Of a stretch of 64,000 nucleotides of DNA, positions 44,027-50,810 are shown piece by piece. Position numbers and translations under genes: made by a program. Within the stretch, counting starts at the first letter, position 1, and each line of letters opens with the position of its first letter. The stretch is from Candidatus Eremiobacterota bacterium. Lineage in GTDB: Bacteria; Vulcanimicrobiota; Vulcanimicrobiia; Vulcanimicrobiales; Vulcanimicrobiaceae. The DNA is taken from the NCBI GenBank assembly GCA_019240525.1, contig JAFAYE010000001.1:2515300-2579299 (forward strand), read 5' to 3'. Under the pieces are notes generated by a model that ran no database searches, was not told where the DNA came from, and saw only the letters and a list, made by a program, of their open reading frames with translations.

Positions 44027-44720
44027 TCCCGCACGCGAAGAGCCGCGCTCGGTGCTCGCCACGATCGGGCACGAACTGCGCACGCCGTTAAGCTCCATCC
44101 GCGGCTATCTCGAAACGCTTCTCGACGGCGAGCTCGATCCATCGACCGCGCGCCGCTTTCTCGAGACGGCTCGGCGCGAAACACTGCGACTCGGTCGGCT
44201 GGTGGACGGCATGCTGGAATTTTCACCGCTCCATCTCTCGAACGGCAGCGGCCGTGGGGCTTGTGATGCGGTCGAGCAGATACGCGCGACGATCGAGATG
44301 CTGGCACCCATGGCTGCGGCGAGGCAGGTCGCCCTCCATGCAAAACTTCCGGTAGCGGCTTTCGCCCGCATCGACGGCGACTCGTGCGTCCACGCCGTGC
44401 GCAATCTCGTCGAAAACGCGATCAAGCACGGCAGCGAAAGCGGCACGGTCGTCGTATCGTGCGCGTACGAAGGTCCGTTCATTGCGATCGTCGTCGACGA
44501 CGATGGGCACGGCGTCGCACCCGCCATTCGCGATGCAATCTTTGCGATGGGCGCGCGCGGCGAGGATGCCCGTGCGCGATCCGGACGCGGCATCGGTCTT
44601 TCAGTCGTCAAGGCCATCGCCGATCGCGCCGGCGGGGATATCTGCGTTAAGGCTTCGACGCTCGGCGGTGCGCGGTTCGTCTTGCGTTTTTGGAGGGATA
44701 ACCTGCCCATCGCGTCGTAG
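43995..44720 (+). CDS. Sensor-less soluble histidine kinase
   Basis: A 241-residue kinase core: phosphoacceptor His26 in TIGHELRTPLSSIRGYLE (dimerisation domain), then HATPase with NLVENAIKHG (N box), VVDDDGHGV (G1) and GRGIGLSVVKAIADRAGG (G2). No transmembrane segment or sensory domain precedes it; translation from ATG 43995 starts only 25 residues before the His. It must take its signal in the cytoplasm or through a partner. Overlap with the response-regulator gene makes the pair cognate. The family resembles the PhoR/KinB catalytic core. Confidence 0.9.
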   Translation: MDSDTNSCAGDPAREEPRSVLATIGHELRTPLSSIRGYLETLLDGELDPSTARRFLETARRETLRLGRLVDGMLEFSPLHLSNGSGRGACDAVEQIRATIEMLAPMAAARQVALHAKLPVAAFARIDGDSCVHAVRNLVENAIKHGSESGTVVVSCAYEGPFIAIVVDDDGHGVAPAIRDAIFAMGARGEDARARSGRGIGLSVVKAIADRAGGDICVKASTLGGARFVLRFWRDNLPIAS

Positions 44721-44736
44721 ATACCAGCCCGTGGCT

Positions 44737-45060
44737 ATGTCCCGGGCACCCTTCGCGCATGCGAGCGAAGCCGAGCTGGCGCGAGTCTTCGACTTCTACC
44801 GGATCCGCTGGCAATACGAACCCCGCAGTTTCCCCATCGCTTGGAACGAGCAGGGCCGCCCTGTAAAGTTTTTCACACCGGATTTTTATCTGCCGGAATA
44901 CGACGTCTATATCGAGCTCACCGTCGCGAAGCCGGTTCGAAATACGCGAAAGAACCGAAAGTTGCGCTTGATGCGCTCGCACCATCCCCGAGTCAATGTC
45001 AAGCTCTTTACTCGTCGCGACGTCGAACGGGTGTTTTCTCGCCTGAAACGCGCCTCGTGA
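44737..45060 (+). CDS. Small PD-(D/E)XK nuclease-like protein
   Basis: 107 residues. A helix-rich N-terminus (FAHASEAELARVFDFYRIRW) is followed by a minimal PD-(D/E)XK core: TPDFYL (Asp) and YIELTVAK (Glu-x-Thr-x-Ala-Lys), then RLMRSHHPRVNVKLFTRRD. This places it with small Vsr/DUF559-like or predicted restriction-type nuclease folds. Function unknown. Its stop overlaps the hpt start (GTGA), and similar proteins do occur beside hpt in other bacteria, but I cannot verify that here. GTG 44731 is an alternative start. Confidence 0.68.
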   Translation: MSRAPFAHASEAELARVFDFYRIRWQYEPRSFPIAWNEQGRPVKFFTPDFYLPEYDVYIELTVAKPVRNTRKNRKLRLMRSHHPRVNVKLFTRRDVERVFSRLKRAS

Positions 45061-45569
45061 TCGGCGACCCGCTCTTCGACACGGCGTCGATAGCGGGACG
45101 CGTTGCTGCCATCGCGGCGGATATTTCCAACGACTACCTGGGGCGCACGCCGCTGATGATCGGCCTCTCGACCGGGGCAGTTCCTTTCCATGCCGACCTG
45201 GCGAGTGCCGTGACCATTCCGCGCGAGCTGGATTACCTGGCGGTGACCAACTATGGCGACGGCGACGGCATCGCGCTCGATAAGGACGTCACGACTCCGA
45301 TTGAGGGCCGCCACGTGATCCTGGTCGACGACAGCGTCGATACCGGGCTGACCTTGCAGTACGTCGTCAAGCGGCTGCTGGAACGGGCGCCCGCCTCGCT
45401 GGCCGTCTGCACGCTGCTCGATCGGCCACACAGGAGAATTGCCGACGTTGAAATCAAGTACAGAGCGTTCGAAGCCCCCGACGTATACCTCGTCGGCTAT
45501 GGCCTCGATTATCTAGGACGTTATCGGGAGTTGCCCGCGTTGTACGCACATGGAACCTGGCCTCAATGA
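45057..45569 (+). CDS. hpt: Hypoxanthine-guanine phosphoribosyltransferase
   Basis: 170 residues. PRPP-binding loop in VILVDDSVDTGLTLQYVVK (about 84-101), GLSTGAVPFHADLA for the first loop, and C-terminal LVGYGLDYLGRYRELPALY typical of Hpt. Salvages hypoxanthine and guanine to IMP and GMP in the cytoplasm. Start GTG 45057 overlaps the previous gene stop; the 3' end overlaps the GH125 gene by four bases. purA lies one gene further, so the region carries two purine-metabolism genes. Confidence 0.9.
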   Translation: MIGDPLFDTASIAGRVAAIAADISNDYLGRTPLMIGLSTGAVPFHADLASAVTIPRELDYLAVTNYGDGDGIALDKDVTTPIEGRHVILVDDSVDTGLTLQYVVKRLLERAPASLAVCTLLDRPHRRIADVEIKYRAFEAPDVYLVGYGLDYLGRYRELPALYAHGTWPQ

Positions 45570-46891
45570 CGGGCCGATTTTTTGCCTGGAGCGCGCTCGT
45601 CGCAGCGTTGCTCACGATCTCGACGGTAATGCGGCCTTCGGCGGCGCTGGCGTTGGAGTTGAGGTCGATCGAACAAGCCGCGGCCGACTACCGGAGCCCA
45701 AACTCGCATCTCGAGGAAATGTTTCGAGCGGCACTTCTCGATACGAGCCGCCTCGCCCAATACGCGCCGGACGGCACGGCCTATATCATGACTGGGGACA
45801 TCCCAGCGGAATGGCTGCGCGACGCTAGCGCGCAAGCGCGCCCGTATCTCTTCTTTTCCAAGGACGACGCGGAAGTGCGTGGATTGCTGCGCGCGATCAT
45901 CGCGCGTATGGCGAAGTATGCGCAGATCGACCCCTACGCGAACGCGTACACGCTGGATTACCGCGTGTGGGAGCAAAAGTACGAGCTCGACTCCCTCGCG
46001 TATCCCACAGCGCTCGCCTGGAGCTACTGGAAAAAGACCGGCGACGCATCGATCTTTACCGGCGATTTTTCGGCGATGCTCGACAAGGTTCTGGCAACGA
46101 TGGAGCGCGAGCAGAACCATCCGCGCGACTCGCGTTACACGCACAAAGAGCTGCCGAACAACGGCGCCGGAAATCCGGTCGGATATACCGGGATGATTTG
46201 GACCGGCTTTCGTCCATCGGACGATGCCTGCGAATATAACTTCTTGATTCCTTCAGAAATGTTCGCGGTGGTCGCCCTCGGGGACATGGCCGACATCGAG
46301 CTCAACGTCTACCATAACGTCATCAAGTCTCACGAGGCGAAAGCTCTGCGCGATGAGGTTCAGCGCGGCATTCAGACGTACGGTCTCGTGCTCGTGCCCA
46401 AGTACGGCTACATTTACGCCTATGAGGTTGACGGGCTAGGTCACGCGATTCTGACCGACGACGCGAATATTCCCAGTCTGCTCGCCTCACCGTATTTCGG
46501 ATATACGGCGCCGAACGATCGCTATTACGAAAACACGCGCCGGTTCTTACTATCGCAAGACAATCCGTCTTTCTATCAGGGGCACCTGGCCAGGGGCATC
46601 GGCAGCTATCACACCCCCGACCATTGGGTTTGGCCGCTCGCATTGATCGTCGAGGGCTTGACGGCAACGACCGGTGCGGAAAAGCAAGACGTTCTCGGAC
46701 AACTTCTGGCGAGCGACCCGGGCGATCATCTTTTGCACGAGTCCTTCAATCCAGATAATCCGCAACAGTACACACGCCGCAACTTCGGCTGGCCGAACGC
46801 CCTGTTCTCCGAGTTCGTCATGACGCAGCTCGAGGGCGTCGCTCCGATTCCGATGGGCGACACCAGCGACCTCGAGTTCAGTACGGAGTAA
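45566..46891 (+). CDS. Glycoside hydrolase family 125 (exo-alpha-1,6-mannosidase)
   Basis: A 441-residue exported enzyme with signal peptide (AWSALVAALLTISTVMRPSAA). GH125 (former DUF1237) marks are TGDIPAEWLRDASAQARPYL, DSLAYPTALAWSYWKKTGD, TGMIWTGFRPSDDACEYNFL and FGWPNALFSEFVM; the invariant acidic residues lie in EWLRD and the C-terminal half. It removes terminal alpha-1,6-linked mannose by inversion. Start ATG 45566 overlaps hpt. Its stop TAA overlaps the presumed N-terminal codons of purA. Confidence 0.92.
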   Translation: MTGRFFAWSALVAALLTISTVMRPSAALALELRSIEQAAADYRSPNSHLEEMFRAALLDTSRLAQYAPDGTAYIMTGDIPAEWLRDASAQARPYLFFSKDDAEVRGLLRAIIARMAKYAQIDPYANAYTLDYRVWEQKYELDSLAYPTALAWSYWKKTGDASIFTGDFSAMLDKVLATMEREQNHPRDSRYTHKELPNNGAGNPVGYTGMIWTGFRPSDDACEYNFLIPSEMFAVVALGDMADIELNVYHNVIKSHEAKALRDEVQRGIQTYGLVLVPKYGYIYAYEVDGLGHAILTDDANIPSLLASPYFGYTAPNDRYYENTRRFLLSQDNPSFYQGHLARGIGSYHTPDHWVWPLALIVEGLTATTGAEKQDVLGQLLASDPGDHLLHESFNPDNPQQYTRRNFGWPNALFSEFVMTQLEGVAPIPMGDTSDLEFSTE

Positions 46892-46923
46892 ACGCCGCGT
46901 CGAAGGCGGACATCATCGTCGGG

Positions 46924-48084
46924 TTGCAGTGGGGCGACGAGGGCAAGGGCCGCGTCGTCGATCTTTATGCGGCCGACTACGACGTCGTCGCTCGATTCGC
47001 GGGAGGCGATAACGCCGGGCACTCGATCGTCGTCGGCGACCGGGAGCTGGCGCTTCGGATCGTTCCATCGGGAGTCATGCACCCGCACGTCGAGCTTTTT
47101 ATCGGCGGAGGAACGGTTGTCAATTTGCAAACGCTCCTTGAAGAGCTCGATGCGTTGGCGGCCATCGGCATCGACACATCGCGAGTGAAGATCTCGGATC
47201 GCGCCCACGTCGTCTTCCCGCATCACGCGCAGCGCGACAAGGCGAGCGAAGCGCAACGCGACACGGCAATCGGGACGACGGGTCGCGGCATCGGGCCCGC
47301 CTACGTCGATCGGGTTGCGCGGACCGGCATACGGTTTGCGGACTTGATGCGAGAGTCGTCCGTCGTCTCCGTTCCAGAGGATACAGAAACGCTCGCTTCG
47401 ATGCGCCGGTTGCGGCCGCACGTCGTCGACGGCGTCGAATATATCCACGACCATTTCGCACGCGGAAAGCGCGTGCTGATCGAGGGCGCGCAAGGCTCGT
47501 TGCTCGACATTGGTTACGGCACGTATCCGTACGTCACCAGCTCGCACACCATTGCGGGCGGTGCCTGCACGGGCTTGGGCATCGGTCCCGGTGCCGTCGG
47601 TCGAGTGATCGGAGTGCTCAAAGCCTACTGCACTCGCGTCGGCGCGGGACCCTTTCCATCTGAGCTGAGCGACGAGAAGGGCGAGCGGCTTCGTGCTCAG
47701 GGAGGCGAATACGGCACGGTAACGGGACGGCCCCGACGCTGCGGCTGGTTTGATGCCGTGGCGGCGCGCTACGCGGCTGCGCTCAACGGTGTGACCAGTG
47801 CGATTATTACCAAGCTCGACGTGCTCACGGGTTTCGAATCGATCGGCATCGTGACCGGTTATCGTCTGGACGGAAAGACGGCCGGTTTCATCGACGCCGC
47901 CGAGCCAAATCTGGAGCTGCGGATCGAGGAGCATCAGGGCTGGGAGGAATCGATTGAATCCTGCCGGCGAATTGCCGACCTCCCGCGAGCCGCGCGCGAA
48001 TACGTCGAACGCCTGCGCGAACTCGTCGCAGTGCCGATCGAGATGGTTTCGGTCGGGCGCGAGCGTTCGCAGTTGGCTCGGTGA
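46924..48084 (+). CDS. purA: Adenylosuccinate synthetase, start codon unclear
   Basis: Makes adenylosuccinate from IMP, GTP and aspartate, a step to AMP. Catalytic Asp and His equivalents are in QWGDEGKG and GGDNAGHS; GTTGRGIGPAYVD, GAQGSLLDIGYGTYPYVTSS, GAGPFPSEL and TGRPRRCGWFDAV follow. The sequence IIVGLQWGDEGKG, needed for the first strand, is encoded from about 46912, but no ATG, GTG or TTG lies in frame upstream of the TTG at 46924. Either a non-standard start (ATC 46912 or 46915) is used, or the N-terminus is shortened, or there is a base error. The 386 residues are short against about 430. Confidence 0.9.
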   Translation: MQWGDEGKGRVVDLYAADYDVVARFAGGDNAGHSIVVGDRELALRIVPSGVMHPHVELFIGGGTVVNLQTLLEELDALAAIGIDTSRVKISDRAHVVFPHHAQRDKASEAQRDTAIGTTGRGIGPAYVDRVARTGIRFADLMRESSVVSVPEDTETLASMRRLRPHVVDGVEYIHDHFARGKRVLIEGAQGSLLDIGYGTYPYVTSSHTIAGGACTGLGIGPGAVGRVIGVLKAYCTRVGAGPFPSELSDEKGERLRAQGGEYGTVTGRPRRCGWFDAVAARYAAALNGVTSAIITKLDVLTGFESIGIVTGYRLDGKTAGFIDAAEPNLELRIEEHQGWEESIESCRRIADLPRAAREYVERLRELVAVPIEMVSVGRERSQLAR

Positions 48085-48110
48085 ACCAGGCATACGGGAG
48101 TTCTTTGTAG

Positions 48111-48596
48111 GTGGCGGCACGGTTTCGATTTCGCCTTCAACCCCTGCTCGATTGGCGCGAGCGCATCGAAACTGAAAAGCAGCGTGCTTTTGCCGCCAGC
48201 CGCCGCGCTGTCGAAGCGTCGGCATGCGAGCTGGAGCGGCTCGCGCAAGCGCAGCAACGCTGCGCAAAAGAGATGGTCGCGGCAGCGCGGTGGGAAGACG
48301 CAGCGACGCTTCGTTCGCGCGATGGCTATTGGCGCGCGCTCCAATCGGCGATGGGCGACGAGCGAGCCCGCCGTGCCGAGCTGCAATCGGCCTACGATCG
48401 TGCCCGCGATGCATTGCTCGCGGCCAATCGCGAGCGCCGCGCAATCGAAAAGCTCAAGCAGCGGCGTCAGCGTGCATTCGAAGCAGAAGAAGCCCGTCGG
48501 GACGAGCTGGAGCTCGACGAGTCCAACGCCCAACGGTTTGCGCGCGTCGTTCGCCAAAGGCTCGCAATCTCGCGGCCCGGAAATGCCGCTCCGTGA
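48111..48596 (+). CDS. fliJ: Flagellar export chaperone FliJ-like
   Basis: A 161-residue, almost wholly helical, charged coiled-coil protein. FRFRLQPLLDWRERIETEKQ is the FliJ N-terminal signature, followed by heptads rich in Arg/Ala/Glu throughout. FliJ is a stalk-like part of the flagellar type III export ATPase (FliI). Start GTG 48111. Its last four bases overlap flbD (GTGA). The usual partner genes fliI, fliH and fliG are not in the window. Confidence 0.82.
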   Translation: MAARFRFRLQPLLDWRERIETEKQRAFAASRRAVEASACELERLAQAQQRCAKEMVAAARWEDAATLRSRDGYWRALQSAMGDERARRAELQSAYDRARDALLAANRERRAIEKLKQRRQRAFEAEEARRDELELDESNAQRFARVVRQRLAISRPGNAAP

Positions 48597-48802
48597 TCGT
48601 GCTGACCCGCCTTAACGGCCATCCGGTCATGCTGAACTGCGATTTGATCGAATCGATCGAATGCGATCCTGAGACGATCATCACCTTGACCACGGGAAAT
48701 GCGGTCGTCGTGCGCGAGCCGCTCGAGGAGATCGAGCGCCGAGTCGTCGCCTTCAAGCGGAAGATTTACGGGCGCGAACCGTTCGACGATTCGTCGCGAT
48801 GA
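48593..48802 (+). CDS. flbD: Flagellar protein FlbD
   Basis: 69 residues. IVLTRLNGHPVMLNCDLIES and ETIITLTTGNAVVVREPLEE match the short FlbD (PF06289) family found in flagellar operons of many phyla; its exact job is not settled. Start GTG 48593 overlaps the fliJ stop and its stop overlaps the next ATG, so three genes are coupled. The open frame continues upstream within fliJ but that is a shadow. Confidence 0.85.
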   Translation: MIVLTRLNGHPVMLNCDLIESIECDPETIITLTTGNAVVVREPLEEIERRVVAFKRKIYGREPFDDSSR

Positions 48803-49083
48803 CGTGGTCGTTTTGGTTGAACTATCTCGAGCGGTTAGCGATCGTCGCCGTCGTGCTCGTGGCGCTCTACGTCATCGCGCGCAAGCTTCGCGAGCTTCGC
48901 ATTTTCGCGCCCGGACGTCGCATCACCGTGCTCGAATCCGCAATGCTGGCGCCCAACGCCGCACTGCACGTGGTGCGGGTCGAATCGCGATATTTCTTGA
49001 TTGCCAGCGGAAGCGCGACGTCGTTGGCGGAGTTAGCTCCGCCAACGGAGTTACAGTGTAGCGCGGATTCCCTTAAACGTTGA
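48799..49083 (+). CDS. fliO: Flagellar biosynthesis protein FliO-like
   Basis: 94 residues with one N-terminal transmembrane helix (LAIVAVVLVALYVIARKL) and a short cytoplasmic domain GRRITVLESAMLAPNAALHV then VESRYFLIASGS, which matches FliO's LGPKRSLLLVRVGDRYLLVG-like block. FliO helps assemble the FliP core of the export gate. Start ATG 48799 overlaps flbD. The gene ends in an eleven-base convergent overlap with the propeller lipoprotein gene; fliP and the rest are absent here. Confidence 0.78.
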   Translation: MTWSFWLNYLERLAIVAVVLVALYVIARKLRELRIFAPGRRITVLESAMLAPNAALHVVRVESRYFLIASGSATSLAELAPPTELQCSADSLKR

Positions 49084-50128
49084 AGTAACGGAACTGCCCG
49101 ACCTTGTTGCCGGCGGTTTCCACGAAGTAGATTTGACTGTCCGAGCCCAACGTGAGCGCCGTGGGCTGCGAGCTCGCGGTCGGGATCGGATAAAAGTTCA
49201 CGTGGTGGCTCTTGAAAAAGAACTGCCCGATTTTGTTGAGCGCGGTGTCGGTAAAGTAAAAGTTGCCGTCGACCCCCTGAATGATCCAGTCCGGCGTCAT
49301 GGCGCCGGCGATGGGGTATTCGGCCGTAACCTTGCCCGTCGTCGAGATGCGGCCGATTTGGTCTGCCTTCGATTCGGTGAACCAGAGCGCGTTATCGGTC
49401 CCTGCCGCGATGCCCGCCAGGCCGGCGTTACCGGTCGGGATCTTGTACTCGCGCAGAGGGCTGCCGCTGATGGGCAAGCGTCCGACGCGATTGGTCCCGG
49501 GCTCGGTGAACCAGAGCGCACCATCGGGCCCGTTCGTGATGATGAAGGGTTGAGCGTTGCCCGTGAGCTTGAACTGCGTGAATTTCACGTGCGGCTTGGG
49601 CTTGAGTTGCTGAATGCGCCAGATCGAGTTCGTTCCCGGATCGGTGCACCAGATGTTACCGTCGGATCCCAGCGCCATGTTCAGCGGCGTGGCGGCCGAG
49701 TTGGGCAGCGTGTATTCGATGTATGGCGGGCCCGACGTGGTAATTTGCGCGACGCGAGCGAGGGCATTCTCGGTGAACCATACGTTGAGCGCCGGTCCTG
49801 GGCCCGACGCGATCCCGATTGGATTCGAGTGTCGCGACGGCGTGACGTTTTCGGTGATCTTCCCGTTGCTCGTCAAGGTCCCAATCTTGCTCGCCGCCGA
49901 CTCGGTGATCCAAAGATTGCCGTCGCTGCCGAGCGCGATGCCCATGGGCTTGCTCGAGGCCGTGGGAATAGTGTATTGGCTGGTCACCTCGGGCGTCGGG
50001 GTCGGTCCCGGGGTGGGTGTGCCGCTGGTAATCGGTGTGCCTTTACCGCACGCGGCGAGAAAGCCGGCCGCGGCAAATGCGAGCGCGACGCGCGCTAGTC
50101 GCAACAAATGCATCTCCTTGGGGTACAT
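49073..50128 (-). CDS. Virginiamycin B lyase-like beta-propeller lipoprotein
   Basis: A 351-residue exported lipoprotein (lipobox Cys27, AAGFLAACGKG; Thr/Pro-rich linker). At least six repeats of the Vgb/streptogramin-lyase blade such as MGIALGSDGNLWITES, IITNGPDGALWFTEP and GIAAGTDNALWFTESKADQIG are visible. Vgb itself opens a streptogramin ring, but most relatives have no known substrate. Start 50128 is preceded at 17 bases by GGGAGG; a second ATG at 50113 has AGGAG directly before it. Its promoter shares the gap with the blaI system. Confidence 0.85.
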   Translation of the reverse strand: MYPKEMHLLRLARVALAFAAAGFLAACGKGTPITSGTPTPGPTPTPEVTSQYTIPTASSKPMGIALGSDGNLWITESAASKIGTLTSNGKITENVTPSRHSNPIGIASGPGPALNVWFTENALARVAQITTSGPPYIEYTLPNSAATPLNMALGSDGNIWCTDPGTNSIWRIQQLKPKPHVKFTQFKLTGNAQPFIITNGPDGALWFTEPGTNRVGRLPISGSPLREYKIPTGNAGLAGIAAGTDNALWFTESKADQIGRISTTGKVTAEYPIAGAMTPDWIIQGVDGNFYFTDTALNKIGQFFFKSHHVNFYPIPTASSQPTALTLGSDSQIYFVETAGNKVGQFRYFNV

Positions 50129-50218
50129 GGGGCGATGAATCAGCCTCCCTTATTGGCAGACCGGTCCGCCATTCCCTTACGGGAGCCGCAGCATGAGCGG
50201 CTCGAGCCGTTCTTTTAA

Positions 50219-50280
50219 TACTAAATTCTTAGTTGACAACGGCTGCGACTCGCAGTATCATTCAACTAAACATTTAGTAG
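50219..50280 (+). promoter_or_regulatory. Strong promoter with two BlaI-like operators
   Basis: TTGACA (50233-50238) and TATCAT (50256-50261) are spaced exactly 17 bases, a near-consensus sigma-70 promoter. It is flanked by two palindromes: ACTAAATTCTTAGT (50220-50233, touching the -35) and ACTAAACATTTAGT (50265-50278, just after the -10, over the start point). Their ACTA/TAGT half-sites resemble BlaI/MecI operators. Placement over both promoter edges fits repression by the BlaI-family gene downstream. Confidence 0.75.
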
Positions 50281-50296
50281 CACAGTGGAGGCCAGA

Positions 50297-50422
50297 ATGA
50301 CCCATCGCCCAGATTCCCCAACGTTCGAGTTGCCGTTCGCGGCGCGTACGCGAGTCCGACTCCCAGAAAGCATGGCGGCCGGCCGGATATTTCACGGCTG
50401 GGGCCCCAACTTGGGCCGCTAG
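50297..50422 (+). CDS. Possible 41-residue leader peptide
   Basis: An ATG at 50297 preceded by GGAGG (spacing about seven) opens a 41-codon frame ending in TAG at 50420-50422, one base before the blaI ATG. The blaI gene has no ribosome site of its own, so translation through this frame could be needed for blaI expression. The peptide (MTHRPDSPTFELPFAARTRV at its start) matches nothing I know. It may be just a coupling device. The rest of the 295-base gap 50129-50423 holds only the promoter above. Confidence 0.45.
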   Translation: MTHRPDSPTFELPFAARTRVRLPESMAAGRIFHGWGPNLGR

Positions 50423-50423
50423 A

Positions 50424-50810
50424 ATGGCGCGACGACGCTCGAGTACCCTCACCGAAGCGGAGCTGCGCCTCATGGACGTGCTCTGGCAGAAGGGGGAAGC
50501 GACGGTCGCTGAGGTGACCTCCGCGCTTCCCCCACCGCCGATCGCCTATAACAGCGTTCTCACGACCATGCGCATTCTCGAGCGCAAGGGCTACGTCGCT
50601 CACGTCGAGGCAGGACGCGCGTACCTCTACCGACCGGTGGTCGCGCGGGAAGAAGCGGCCGGGCACGCCGTCGGCCATCTTCTTTCAAAGTTCTTTGACA
50701 ACAGCGCCGGGACACTGGCGCTACGCTTGATCGAAACCGAGCGGCCATCGGACGACGAGCTGCAACGACTCAAAGCGCTCATCGAACAATATGAGGAGCC
50801 CACGACGTGA
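50424..50810 (+). CDS. BlaI/MecI/CopY-family transcriptional repressor
   Basis: 128 residues. The N-terminal winged helix reads LTEAELRLMDVLWQKGEATV and AYNSVLTTMRILERKGYVAH, the DNA-contact region of penicillinase repressors; the C-terminal helices (LSKFFDNSAGTLALRLIE) form the dimer interface that BlaR1-type proteases cut or loosen. It should bind the two palindromes at 50219-50280. Start ATG 50424 lies one base after a leader ORF stop. It overlaps the membrane protease gene by four bases (ATGA-type GTGA), the classic blaI-blaR1 arrangement. Confidence 0.92.
   Translation: MARRRSSTLTEAELRLMDVLWQKGEATVAEVTSALPPPPIAYNSVLTTMRILERKGYVAHVEAGRAYLYRPVVAREEAAGHAVGHLLSKFFDNSAGTLALRLIETERPSDDELQRLKALIEQYEEPTT

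Noticed and set aside
46726-48444. 572-codon minus-strand open frame
   Set aside because: Antisense to GH125, purA and fliJ; it shows Arg/Ala-rich composition without motifs.
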